The notes beneath the pieces were generated by a model. That model was given only the letters and a program-made list of their open reading frames with translations, searched no databases and was not told the origin of the DNA. A program made the position numbers and the translations under genes. This document shows, one piece after another, positions 15,686-24,686 of a DNA stretch of 43,803 bases (within the stretch, counting starts at the first letter, position 1; every line of letters begins with the position of its first letter). Location: the NCBI GenBank assembly GCA_002162795.1, contig MAAY01000077.1:64669-108471 (forward strand), read 5' to 3'. This stretch comes from Rhodobacterales bacterium 56_14_T64 (GTDB lineage: Bacteria > Pseudomonadota > Alphaproteobacteria > Rhodobacterales > Rhodobacteraceae).

Positions 15686-15732
15686 GATATTCAATAACCA
15701 CAGGCAGTTGAGAGTGCTGATATTCGATAACA
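15686..15732. promoter_or_regulatory. Paired direct repeats in the divergent promoter
   Basis: GATATTCAATAAC (15686-15698) and GATATTCGATAAC (15719-15731) match at 12 of 13 positions and are spaced 33 bp apart, about three helical turns. They lie 28 and 61 bp before the secreted-protein gene on the minus strand and upstream of the plus-strand gene at 15826. Repeats on one face of the helix suggest a regulator-binding site, possibly for the adjacent membrane-anchored winged-helix protein. Confidence 0.5.
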
Positions 15733-15825
15733 GGGGGCTGTTATTGCCTGTCTGAGTGGGGTGGCGCCAGGTTGAGGCATCCCGGCCACGTGCCGATCAT
15801 CACTCCTGATTGGAAAGGTTCCATT

Positions 15826-16299
15826 ATGCACTCCGTCAACCGCCCCAACCTGCACCGCAAGTTCATCGCCTTTGTTCTCGCAGCCTCGATTGCGATCACT
15901 GGGTTCTCTGCCGCACCCGCCCGAGCTGATGAAGATGTCGCTAAACTCCTCGCCGGTCTGGCAGTGTTGGGGATCTTGGGTGTAGCGATCAACCGGGATC
16001 GCCACCGTAACAATCATGTGACCCGCGCGCCTGCCGATCCGGTTATCGTTCATCCCCAGCCACGCCCCTTGCCGCCACGTGTGGCGCGTTACGATTTGCC
16101 CGGCAAATGCCTACGCAATTTCCCGGCGTTTCAGAATGGCAAGAACCTGATGGGGCAGAAATGTCTGCAGAAAAACTATCGTCATGCCAATTCATTGCCA
16201 CAGCAATGTCGGGTGACATTCTGGAACGGTCGCCGTCATAAGAACGCGTTCAAACCACGGTGTCTGCGCCGGAATGGCTATCGTATCACTCAGCGCTAA
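15826..16299 (+). CDS. Secreted basic protein of unknown function
   Basis: A 157-residue protein with an N-terminal signal peptide (ending AAPARADED) and a second hydrophobic stretch (LLAGLAVLGILGVAI). The rest is a basic, proline-rich, then cysteine-containing region. Four cysteines occur in GKCLRNF, QKCLQKN, QQCRVTF and PRCLRRN, suggesting two disulfides and a periplasmic or surface location. The ATG at 15826 has AAAGG upstream; a longer in-frame extension to 15772 has no support. It is transcribed divergently from the regulator pair and is followed by an intrinsic terminator. I do not recognise a characterised function. Confidence 0.72.
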   Translation: MHSVNRPNLHRKFIAFVLAASIAITGFSAAPARADEDVAKLLAGLAVLGILGVAINRDRHRNNHVTRAPADPVIVHPQPRPLPPRVARYDLPGKCLRNFPAFQNGKNLMGQKCLQKNYRHANSLPQQCRVTFWNGRRHKNAFKPRCLRRNGYRITQR

Positions 16300-16327
16300 T
16301 TTTCAAACCTTGCAGTATCGAGCAGTC

Positions 16328-16356
16328 AGGGGGGCTTCGGCCCTCCTTTCTTTGTT
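16328..16356 (+). terminator. Intrinsic terminator after the 15826-16299 gene
   Basis: The arms AGGGGGGC and GCCCTCCT pair over 8 bp (one G-T) around a TTCG tetraloop, followed by the T-rich run TTCTTTGTT. It lies 29 bp after the stop codon and before rnhB. Confidence 0.85.
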
Positions 16357-16401
16357 CAGATAGGGCTTGTAACGGTGCGCAATTTTGGCTCTGACAGGCC
16401 T

Positions 16402-17019
16402 ATGGAACAGCCAGATTACAGCCTTGAGAGTGCCGCGCAGCAGCGTGGATATGTGCGGATTGCCGGTGTGGACGAGGTGGGGCGAGGGCCCTTGGCCGGG
16501 CCAGTGACCGCCGCGGCGGTGATCCTTGATCCCCAAAATATTCCCAAGGGGTTGAACGACTCCAAAAAACTGAGCGCCAAGAAACGCGAAGCGGTGGAGC
16601 AGGCGATCTTTGATAATGCTGAAGTGGCGATTGCCCATGCCTCGGTCGACGAGATCGACGAGATCAACATCCTGCGCGCCTCGCATTTGGCGATGGAGCG
16701 GGCGGTGGCGATGCTGGACCCACCCCCTGATTACCTGCTGATCGATGGCAATCTTATCCCTAGGGGGCTGACGCTGCCGTCTGAAGCAGTGATCAAAGGC
16801 GACGGCAAATCAGTGTCGATTGCGGCTGCTTCGATCGTTGCAAAATTGTGTCGCGACCGGTTGATGGTGGATTTGGCGCAACAGTGCCCAGGCTACGGTT
16901 GGGAGAAGAACGCAGGTTACCCGTCTAAGCAGCATAAAGACGCCTTGCAGGTTTTGGGGGTGACACAACATCATAGGCGTTCGTTCAAGCCTATCCACAA
17001 GATGTTGTATCAAGATTAA
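16402..17019 (+). CDS. rnhB: Ribonuclease HII
   Basis: A 205-residue enzyme that cuts the RNA strand of RNA-DNA hybrids and removes misincorporated ribonucleotides. The catalytic carboxylates are visible: D and E in GVDEVGRGPLAGPV, D in YLLIDGN, and D in SKQHKDAL. The motif NDSKKLSAKKRE is also typical. I chose ATG 16402 (MEQPDYSLESAA) because related proteins begin at this point; a GTG at 16375 would add nine residues and has a slightly better ribosome site (AGGG). It is followed after 107 bp by ccrM, a pairing I recognise as common in alphaproteobacteria. Confidence 0.93.
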   Translation: MEQPDYSLESAAQQRGYVRIAGVDEVGRGPLAGPVTAAAVILDPQNIPKGLNDSKKLSAKKREAVEQAIFDNAEVAIAHASVDEIDEINILRASHLAMERAVAMLDPPPDYLLIDGNLIPRGLTLPSEAVIKGDGKSVSIAAASIVAKLCRDRLMVDLAQQCPGYGWEKNAGYPSKQHKDALQVLGVTQHHRRSFKPIHKMLYQD

Positions 17020-17032
17020 AGGGCAGGTATTT

Positions 17033-17071
17033 GATTCAAAAAAGAAATTGACCTCGAATCCCGGATGACTC
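17033..17071 (+). promoter_or_regulatory. ccrM promoter region with three GANTC sites
   Basis: The 107-bp gap between rnhB and ccrM contains GATTC (17033-17037), GAATC (17056-17060) and GACTC (17067-17071), all targets of the CcrM enzyme encoded downstream. A TTGACC at 17048-17053 could be a -35 box, which would put the second and third sites between or over the promoter elements. Two further GANTC sites follow inside ccrM (17174 and 17220). In Caulobacter, methylation of such sites lowers ccrM transcription; the same feedback is inferred here. Confidence 0.6.
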
Positions 17072-17084
17072 ATCCTGTGGATAA

Positions 17085-18230
<1,146 letters not shown>

Positions 18231-18300
18231 CCCCACAGACTACCTAGAAATTTCGGAACACCGCCGGTGCCCGTGACTTGTCACGTGGCACCATACCTTG

Positions 18301-18326
18301 CCCCGCCTATCAGGCGGGGTCTTTTG
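18301..18326 (+). terminator. Intrinsic terminator after ccrM
   Basis: CCCCGCCT and AGGCGGGG form a perfect 8-bp stem with a 3-nt loop, followed by TCTTTTGGTTTT. It lies 70 bp after the ccrM stop and 76 bp before the next start, so it separates ccrM from the cyclase gene. Confidence 0.9.
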
Positions 18327-18401
18327 GTTTTAGACGTTGGAATTGGGGGTTCTTTTTGGTTTAGTCAGTGCATATCTAGGCTCCGTCCCAAAGGAATAGC
18401 C

Positions 18402-19787
18402 ATGACCGACACCACAGTTGCGCCCCTGCCAACATACCGACCCGAACGGCATGTGGATCTTGCTGATGCAGTGGCCGATAACGCCTATGCCGAGGCCACA
18501 CTTGAGGAACACAAAAGGCGAGGTCTGGTGTGGGCCATTCGAGCGCGATGGACCGCGATGCCACTGATCGGGATTATGCTGGTGTTCATAAATCCGACTT
18601 GGAACGTGATGTACTACCACGTGATACTGGGCCTGCTTTGTCTCAATGGTTGGATGATGGGGCGGTTGGGCAAAGTGGGGCGATCAGGCTATGAATTGCT
18701 TCTGATCTTTTTAGACCTGTTGCTGATGACCGTCACTATGGTGGTCCCAAATCCGTTTGCTGCGCAGGATTTTCCGATTGCGATGCAGTATCGGTTTGAC
18801 AATTTCATCTACTTTTACGTGATACTAGCGGCGGGCACGCTGGCCTATTCATGGCGCACGGTGATTGCCATTGGCACCTGGACTGCGGGGATGTGGACGG
18901 TTGCGCTGATTGCGGCGTGGTGGCTGTCGCCGGTGGATGAGGCCCTGCAACAGCGGGCCAGTGATCTGTTTGGTGACAACGATTTGTTGGCCCGATTTAT
19001 GGATCCATCCAGCTTTATGTTCCACCTCAGGGTGCAAGAAGTGGTGGTCTTTGTCATCGTTGCGGTGATCTTGGGATTCTCGGTGCGCCGGTTCAATGCG
19101 CTACTGATGAACAATGCCAGCCTGACCCGTGAACGGGCCAATCTGTCGCGGTATTTCTCGCCCAATGTGGTGGATCAACTGTCACAAAACGATGAGCCGC
19201 TGAAACAGGTCCGCAGCCAAGACGTGGCGATTTTGTTCATCGATATCATCGGCTTTACGCGGATGGCGGCGGGGCTTGATGCGCTGAAAGTGATCGAAAT
19301 GCTGCGCGGATTTCATGGCCGAATGGAGCATGAGGTGTTTCGGCATCACGGCACTCTGGACAAATATCTAGGAGATGGGTTGATGGCGACCTTTGGGACG
19401 CCGATGGCCGGAACTCAAGACGCAACCAATGCCGTGGCCTGCGCGCGCGCAATGATCGTTGCCTTGGATCAGTGGAACCTGGAGCGTCGCCGAAAGGGCG
19501 AGCACGAAATCCACGTGGGCATTGGTATTCATTTCGGCGAAACAGTTCTGGGTGATATCGGCGCAAATCGGTTGGAATACGCAGTAATAGGGACGGCAGT
19601 AAACATTGCCGCGCGGCTGGAGGAGATCTCGCGTCCATTACAGGCCAGGATCGTGATGAGTGACCAACTGCGCGATCAAGTTGGATCTGAGAACGTTGAA
19701 AACAGTTTGGTCGAGGGTTTCGTCAGGCAGGCTGATCAAGACATTAAGGGGTTTGATCAGACAATGACTGTCTGGACTTTAAGTTGA
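18402..19787 (+). CDS. Membrane-bound class III adenylate/guanylate cyclase
   Basis: A 461-residue protein. Residues 50-230 hold about six hydrophobic membrane segments (for example MPLIGIMLVFI, ELLLIFLDLLLMTVTMVV, EVVVFVIVAVILGFSV). A linker with NLSRYFSPNVVDQLS leads to the cyclase domain (275-450). Metal aspartates are D281 (FIDIIGFT) and D325 (KYLGDGLMATF). K321 fills one base-selecting position, but the partner position, Thr in the other cyclase of this window, is Ala394 (EYAVIGTAVN). N401 and R405, the transition-state residues, are present, so activity is expected while the nucleotide preference is less certain. The ATG at 18402 has AAGGA upstream; an in-frame extension upstream runs through the terminator and is rejected. 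Confidence 0.88.
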   Translation: MTDTTVAPLPTYRPERHVDLADAVADNAYAEATLEEHKRRGLVWAIRARWTAMPLIGIMLVFINPTWNVMYYHVILGLLCLNGWMMGRLGKVGRSGYELLLIFLDLLLMTVTMVVPNPFAAQDFPIAMQYRFDNFIYFYVILAAGTLAYSWRTVIAIGTWTAGMWTVALIAAWWLSPVDEALQQRASDLFGDNDLLARFMDPSSFMFHLRVQEVVVFVIVAVILGFSVRRFNALLMNNASLTRERANLSRYFSPNVVDQLSQNDEPLKQVRSQDVAILFIDIIGFTRMAAGLDALKVIEMLRGFHGRMEHEVFRHHGTLDKYLGDGLMATFGTPMAGTQDATNAVACARAMIVALDQWNLERRRKGEHEIHVGIGIHFGETVLGDIGANRLEYAVIGTAVNIAARLEEISRPLQARIVMSDQLRDQVGSENVENSLVEGFVRQADQDIKGFDQTMTVWTLS

Positions 19788-19990
19788 CTTCTACTGGCAG
19801 TGTGGTGCTGCAATGGTTGTAATTAAGGGCGTTTGGCAAAATCTGAAGGCGATTTTAGTTTTTGCGATAACTAAATGTTCAATTATCCCGAACGATTACC
19901 TAGGGAAATGTACATCTGAATGTTACCGGTAATAGAATTTTAAATCGTAGGTTGCATTCTCTGTCGTGTTAACCAGTAAGGGCTGATGCG

Positions 19991-21451
19991 ATGACAGATG
20001 ATGCACGACACCAGATTTCCAAGTGGTTTGATCTCGGAGACGAGAACTCGGATTTACTGGCTGAGCTTGGCAAAGTGCTAACCCCAAAATTTGACCAGAT
20101 TTTGGATGAGTTTTATGAGCTGATCTTGGGCCGATCTGAAACTGCTAGCTTCTTTCAGGATCCCAAAGTTGCCGCACACGCAAAATCGGCGCAGAAAGCT
20201 CATTGGGAACGTCTGTTTTCAGGTAAGTTTGACCGGTTGTATATGGAATCGGCCGAGCGAGTTGGACGTGTGCATTTTCAGATCCAGTTGCCATTCCTGC
20301 TTTATCTTGGTGGATATTCCGAAGCTGGGACCAAGATGCTTGAAATTATTTTGCGCCAAGGCCGATTGGGTAACAAGAAAAAGGTCGCGAAACAGGCCAG
20401 CCTGTTGATTCGGGTAATGATGGCGGATTGCGAGCGCGTGATTGACGCCTATTTTACCGCACAACAAGAAGAGCAGAGCAAAGCGCTGGCGATTATGACT
20501 GATGGTATCGAGCGGCTGGAAAATGGCGACCTTTCCATCAAAATCCGGTCGAGTGAGGGTGGCGGTTTTCCCGAGAAATTTGACGGAATGCGGGAATCGT
20601 ACAATAACCTGATCGACCGTTGGTCTAGTATCATTGGGTCTTCGACTAACAGCGCCCATTCGGTGGACGCCAAAATGGCCACGACATCGCAGATGACACG
20701 GGATTTGGCGGAGCGCTCTGAACAGCAAGCGGCCACCTTGGAAGAGGCAGTGGCAGCGGTCAGTCAGGTGACGGTCGCCACCAAAGAAACCCGCGAAATG
20801 GTTGGGAAGGCAGCGAAAAAGTCAGAGCAAAATCATCTGGATGCTGAAGCAGGTGGAGCCGTGGTCAAAGAGGCAATTGCTGCCGTGGTGCGGATCGAGA
20901 AGTCTTCGGAGCAGATCGCCAAATTTGTAGATGTTATTGATGATATCAGCTTTCAGACCAATTTATTGGCCCTGAATGCTGGTGTCGAAGCAGCCCGTGC
21001 CGGTGACGCCGGACGTGGTTTTGCTGTGGTTGCCTCGGAAGTGCGGGCCTTGGCTGCACGGGCCTCGGAATCGGCGAGTGAAATCAAGTCTCTGATTTCC
21101 GAAAGCGCGGTGCAAGTGCGTGATGGATGTGACCTAGTGCGGCAAACGGGTGAAAGCCTGGAGTGTATTCGGTCTGGTGCCCGCGAGGTATCGAGTGTGA
21201 TGGAGGAAATCACCGACGTGATTGCGACTCAGTCGATGAGCCTTGTTGAGATTGACGCCAGTATGACGGACTTGGGCCATACAACGCAGGATAGCGCAGC
21301 CATGGCGACGAATGTGTTTGAAACAGCAGCCGGGTTGGCTACGGATTCAGCGGCGCTAAAGCATAGTATGGATGGATTTCAGATTGACCGGCGGAGATCC
21401 GATGAAACTGCCATGGATTTGGAATACATCACAGCCGAACGAATAGCATAA
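19991..21451 (+). CDS. Globin-coupled chemoreceptor (HemAT-like), soluble
   Basis: A 486-residue methyl-accepting chemotaxis protein with an N-terminal globin sensor (1-155). The proximal haem ligand is probably His95 in [20 protein letters not shown], matching the H-x3-L-P pattern of globin-coupled sensors. A HAMP-like piece follows ([18 protein letters not shown]), then the signalling domain with its conserved hairpin tip ([35 protein letters not shown]). There is no membrane segment, so it should sense oxygen or another haem ligand in the cytoplasm and signal to CheA. The ATG at 19991 is preferred: another ATG 6 nt upstream meets a stop after two codons. No chemotaxis genes are nearby, and the 203-bp gap before it shows nothing I can name. 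Confidence 0.92.
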   Translation: MTDDARHQISKWFDLGDENSDLLAELGKVLTPKFDQILDEFYELILGRSETASFFQDPKVAAHAKSAQKAHWERLFSGKFDRLYMESAERVGRVHFQIQLPFLLYLGGYSEAGTKMLEIILRQGRLGNKKKVAKQASLLIRVMMADCERVIDAYFTAQQEEQSKALAIMTDGIERLENGDLSIKIRSSEGGGFPEKFDGMRESYNNLIDRWSSIIGSSTNSAHSVDAKMATTSQMTRDLAERSEQQAATLEEAVAAVSQVTVATKETREMVGKAAKKSEQNHLDAEAGGAVVKEAIAAVVRIEKSSEQIAKFVDVIDDISFQTNLLALNAGVEAARAGDAGRGFAVVASEVRALAARASESASEIKSLISESAVQVRDGCDLVRQTGESLECIRSGAREVSSVMEEITDVIATQSMSLVEIDASMTDLGHTTQDSAAMATNVFETAAGLATDSAALKHSMDGFQIDRRRSDETAMDLEYITAERIA

Positions 21452-21460
21452 GGGTAGGCC

Positions 21461-21503
21461 GGACATCCCTGTTTGCCGTTTGGTACCGGCAAGCAGGGAG
21501 TCC
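21461..21503. repeat. Long hairpin after the chemoreceptor gene
   Basis: GGAC and GTCC form an outer stem and CCCTGTTTGCCG pairs with CGGCAAGCAGGG over 12 bp with one G-T, around an 8-nt loop. It begins 10 bp after the stop of the chemoreceptor gene. No T-run follows on either strand, so it is either a weak transcription end or an mRNA-stabilising structure. Confidence 0.45.
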
Positions 21504-21595
21504 AGAAAAAGGCCTCCGCAATCCCGGTTTTGGCGCCTCCTAGTCAAAATCGGGATTGGCCGGAATTATACTGACTTCAGAGACGTGGCGCAGAA

Positions 21596-21685
21596 CTCCC
21601 GCCCGTCGTCGGTCTTCAATTGGAGACACTCCTCCCGTTGGGCCCGGCGCCACGCAAACGCGGCGCCGGGCCCAAGACAGCAAGG
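21596..21685 (+). repeat. Dispersed 90-bp palindromic repeat, copy 1
   Basis: This segment matches 34735-34824 in the same orientation. Shared blocks are CTCCCGCCCGTCGT, CCTCCCGTTGGGCCCGGCGC and GCGGCGCCGGGCCCAAG; the 14-16 nt between the first two blocks differ. The core (21638-21675) is a hairpin with a 14-bp GC-rich stem. It looks like a REP-type extragenic element. The rest of the 357-bp gap (21452-21808) between the chemoreceptor and alkB genes holds only the hairpin at 21461-21503 and no gene I can support. Confidence 0.7.
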
Positions 21686-21808
21686 GATCACGGCTTTTGC
21701 CGTTGGCCCGCGAGGGCGCGGGAGTTTTTGGGGTTGGCTGTCAGCGGGATTAATTGGTCCGAACTGGTAGCTGTCCGTGCCGGCGGCGAATACCTGTCTC
21801 AGAGAAAG

Positions 21809-22942
21809 TTATTTTGGAGGCGGGTTGTCAGCCTTGTTATAAGGCTCCCAATTGGTGATTTCGGGATAATACATCTGCCGCCAACGCCGCACTCGTGGGT
21901 TCATCACGCGGCGCCAAAGGGGCGGGATCATCGCAGCCACCGTCATCACCGGATAGCCATAGGGCAACTGAGGGGCATCCCCAGTGGTGTGATTTTGCAG
22001 CAGCGGAAACCGGCGATCAGGCTTGTAGTGATGATCGGAATGGCGTTGCAGGTTGATCAGCAGCCAGTTTGACGCCTTATGCGCTGCATTCCAAGAATGA
22101 CGCGGTTGAACATGTTCGTATTTGCCGTCGCCCAAATGTTTACGGGTCAAGCCATAGTGTTCGACATAGTTCACCAGCTCCAGCTGCCAGATCGCCACGC
22201 CAGCCTGGACTAGGAACAACAGCAATCCGCTCCAGCCGCCCACCAACAGCGCCAACAGCAGCATTCCGCCCTGTAGCCCCCAATAACGAAAGAACGGGTT
22301 GGACAGGTCGCTCCACGGCAGGTCCTTGCGGGCCAGCATCGCTTTCTCGGCGTTAAAGGATGAATGCAAACTTTGCTTTAGCACCCGTGGGTAGAACCGA
22401 TGAAAGCCCTCGTTATAGCGCGCGGTTACTGGGTCTCGCGGAGTTCCGACATAGCGGTGGTGCACCAGCAGGTGTTCGGACCGGAAATGGGAATAAAGTA
22501 CCATCGACAGAAGGATGTCACCCAACCAGCGCTCGAGTCGGCTTTTTTGATGCATCAACTCGTGGCTGTAGTTGATGCCTATGGTGCCAGTTAGAACGCC
22601 CACGCCAAAGAACACTCCGAATTTTCCCAATCCGGACAGGTGATCGGCGCGGGTCACGTACCAGATCAACACATAGAGCGTTACAAATTGCAGCGGCACC
22701 CAGGTCGAGGTCAGTGCGGTGTACCAGGTCAGGTCCGCGTCGGGGGTTTGTGGATCGGCGTTCTCAAAGTTAAGGCCAAAAACGCCGTCAAGAACCGCGA
22801 ACAAGTACCAGGTTGCCAATGGGGCCAGCAGAATGGTCCAGCCGCCAAAGATGGCACCGACCCACACCAGTGGGAGCAATAGAAAGGATGTCCAGAACGG
22901 CAGCGCGCTTTGCCAGCGGGCGAGGGTTTGCGGGGCAATCAT
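21809..22942 (-). CDS. alkB: AlkB-type alkane 1-monooxygenase (membrane di-iron hydroxylase)
   Basis: A 377-residue integral membrane hydroxylase that oxidises the terminal carbon of alkanes using electrons from rubredoxin. Several hydrophobic segments lie in the first 115 residues (FWTSFLLLPLVWVGAIFGGW and others). The iron-binding histidine motifs are all present: SHELMHQ, SEHLLVHHRYVGTPRDP and LQRHSDHHYKP, plus NYVEHYGL. ATG 22942 is used, with CGGAG upstream; a TTG at 22978 would add 12 residues. No rubredoxin or rubredoxin reductase gene is adjacent, so the donor must be encoded elsewhere. Substrate range cannot be read from sequence. Confidence 0.9.
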   Translation of the reverse strand: MIAPQTLARWQSALPFWTSFLLLPLVWVGAIFGGWTILLAPLATWYLFAVLDGVFGLNFENADPQTPDADLTWYTALTSTWVPLQFVTLYVLIWYVTRADHLSGLGKFGVFFGVGVLTGTIGINYSHELMHQKSRLERWLGDILLSMVLYSHFRSEHLLVHHRYVGTPRDPVTARYNEGFHRFYPRVLKQSLHSSFNAEKAMLARKDLPWSDLSNPFFRYWGLQGGMLLLALLVGGWSGLLLFLVQAGVAIWQLELVNYVEHYGLTRKHLGDGKYEHVQPRHSWNAAHKASNWLLINLQRHSDHHYKPDRRFPLLQNHTTGDAPQLPYGYPVMTVAAMIPPLWRRVMNPRVRRWRQMYYPEITNWEPYNKADNPPPK

Positions 22943-22972
22943 CGAAGAAACTCCGGGTTTTTTAGCGCGCGT

Positions 22973-22999
22973 TGGCAAAAGCCTACGCCGGTTTTGCCA
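22973..22999 (-). terminator. Hairpin downstream of mutY, possible terminator
   Basis: TGGCAAAA and TTTTGCCA form a perfect 8-bp stem, and an inner CC/GG pair extends it after one bulged base. It lies between the mutY stop and the alkB start, both on the minus strand. The T-run is part of the stem rather than after it, so termination is only likely. Confidence 0.4.
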
Positions 23000-23012
23000 T
23001 CAACCCAAGCGG

Positions 23013-24077
23013 TTACTGCCCGTTCCACAGATCAAAGGCCTTGCGCATGACTGTTGGCAAATCGGAGGGGCGAAAGTTGTGGCTAGCGATCCGGAGGTGC
23101 GGTGCATTCGGAACATGATTTGATGGTAGCTCGCCCACTTTCACCTGCAGTATCAGGTGGAAATGCGTAAAGGTATGCCGCACCTCAGCGCCTAGATCCT
23201 GCCAGACTGCCGCAAACGGAGGGTTTGGTTCTGGGGCCTCGGACCAGTCCGAGCCGGGCCAACCCAGCATGCCGCCTAACAGCCCTTTGTCTGGGCGCCG
23301 TTCCAGCAACCAGTCCCCATTGGTTGCCCGTGCCAGATAAACCGTGCCGCGCCGGGTTGGTTTGGGTTTCTTAGGGGTCTTTTGCGGTAGCAGGGGCGCG
23401 GTGCCGGCAACACGTGCCTGACAAGGATCGCGCCACGGGCAGATGCCGCAAGCCGGGGATTTGGGCGTGCAAAGGGTTGCGCCCAGATCCATCACGGCCT
23501 GAGCGTAGTCGCCGGGACGCAAGGCTGGGGTCAATGCGGCGGCGTGGGTTTTCAGTTCTGGCTTAGAGCCGGGTAAGGGTGTGTGGATGTCATATAATCG
23601 CGCCATCACTCGTTCGACATTTCCATCCAGCACGGTCTCTGGCAGGTCAAAAGCGATCGACGATATGGCAGCGGCGGTATATGGGCCGATCCCCGGCAAT
23701 TTGAGCAAGCCATCATAACTCGCGGGAAACACTCCGCCGTGTTCGTTGGTAATCACGCGGGCGCATTTCAACAAGTTGCGGGCGCGGGCGTAATAGCCAA
23801 GACCGGCCCATTCTCCCATCACGTCGCCATCTTCGGCGGCGGCTAGATCTTGAACACTGGGCCAGCGCAACGTGAAGCGATGGAAATAGTCTTTGACTGC
23901 GGCCACTGTGGTTTGCTGCAACATGACTTCGGACAGCCAGATGCGATAGGGGTCGGGGGTCACTCCACTCATGCGGTCGGCGGGACTGATCCGCCAGGGC
24001 AGGGTGCGTGCGTGCACGTCATACCAGGCAAGGATCTGATCGCTCAGCCCCTGTGGACCACTGTCTAAGTCACGCAT
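23013..24077 (-). CDS. mutY: A/G-specific adenine glycosylase
   Basis: A 354-residue base-excision enzyme that removes adenine mispaired with 8-oxoguanine. The catalytic Glu50 lies in WLSEVMLQQTTV, the helix-hairpin-helix in LKLPGIGPYTAAAISS, and the catalytic Asp151 in VLDGNVERVMARLY. The [4Fe-4S] cluster cysteines read CTPKSPACGICPWRDPC. The C-terminal third is the NUDIX-like recognition domain (VYLARATNGDWLLERRP, then HTFTHFHLILQV). The ATG at 24077 is the first in frame and starts MRDLDSG. It is divergent from dciA. Confidence 0.95.
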   Translation of the reverse strand: MRDLDSGPQGLSDQILAWYDVHARTLPWRISPADRMSGVTPDPYRIWLSEVMLQQTTVAAVKDYFHRFTLRWPSVQDLAAAEDGDVMGEWAGLGYYARARNLLKCARVITNEHGGVFPASYDGLLKLPGIGPYTAAAISSIAFDLPETVLDGNVERVMARLYDIHTPLPGSKPELKTHAAALTPALRPGDYAQAVMDLGATLCTPKSPACGICPWRDPCQARVAGTAPLLPQKTPKKPKPTRRGTVYLARATNGDWLLERRPDKGLLGGMLGWPGSDWSEAPEPNPPFAAVWQDLGAEVRHTFTHFHLILQVKVGELPSNHVPNAPHLRIASHNFRPSDLPTVMRKAFDLWNGQ

Positions 24078-24155
24078 TATTTACTCCCCGTGCGGCGGTT
24101 TCTCTGGTTCCCGCCTCTGCGCTCTTTACAATAGGTGCAACAGTCACGCAAAACC

Positions 24156-24686
24156 ATGGCCATGGCATATAGACGATCCTCGACACGCGGCTTTAAACGC
24201 ACCGCCAATTTGCTGAATGAGCAAATACGTAAAACCGGTGAGAGCCGTGGTTTTGCGGTGTCGCGGCTGTTGACGCATTGGGCCGAGATTGCGGGCGCGG
24301 ATATCGCGGCCATCGCCCGACCGGTCAATGTTGGTTATGGTCGTGGCGGATTAGGGGCCACTCTGACAGTGCTGACCACCGGGGCGCAGGCGCCGATGCT
24401 GGAAATGCAAAAGGAACGGCTGCGCGAGAAGGTAAACGCGGTTTATGGCTATAACGCTATTTCCAAAGTGCGGATCACCCAAACCGCGCCGACCGGATTT
24501 GCCGATGGTCAGGTACAGTTTCAGTACGCGCCCGTTGAGCGTGACAAACCCAAACCCGATCAGGTGGCAGTGGCCGAGGCGGCCAAGGCTGCGACCGGAG
24601 TTGAAAGTGATGAATTGCGTCATGCGCTTGAGCGGTTGGGGCAAAATGTATTGAGTAATAACAAAACCCAAGGAAAGGGGACTTAA
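24156..24686 (+). CDS. dciA: DciA-like protein (DUF721), putative replicative helicase loader/operator
   Basis: About 176 residues with a DUF721 core: RGFAVSRLLTHWAEIAGADIAAIARPVNV, shown here in parts as GFAVSRLLTHWAEIAG and IAAIARPVNVGYG. The core has the usual central TLTVLTTGAQAPMLEMQKE and RLREKVNAVYGYNAISKV. DUF721 proteins related to DciA help load or run the DnaB helicase in bacteria that lack DnaC. The C-terminal tail (from about 125) is variable and charged. Starts at ATG 24156 or 24162 are about equally likely, since no strong ribosome site is visible. Its stop overlaps the next ATG by one base (TAATG), so the two genes are coupled. Confidence 0.75.
   Translation: MAMAYRRSSTRGFKRTANLLNEQIRKTGESRGFAVSRLLTHWAEIAGADIAAIARPVNVGYGRGGLGATLTVLTTGAQAPMLEMQKERLREKVNAVYGYNAISKVRITQTAPTGFADGQVQFQYAPVERDKPKPDQVAVAEAAKAATGVESDELRHALERLGQNVLSNNKTQGKGT

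Noticed and set aside
18267-18401. 45-residue N-terminal extension of the membrane cyclase
   Set aside because: It would be translated through the ccrM terminator; ATG 18402 has a good ribosome site.
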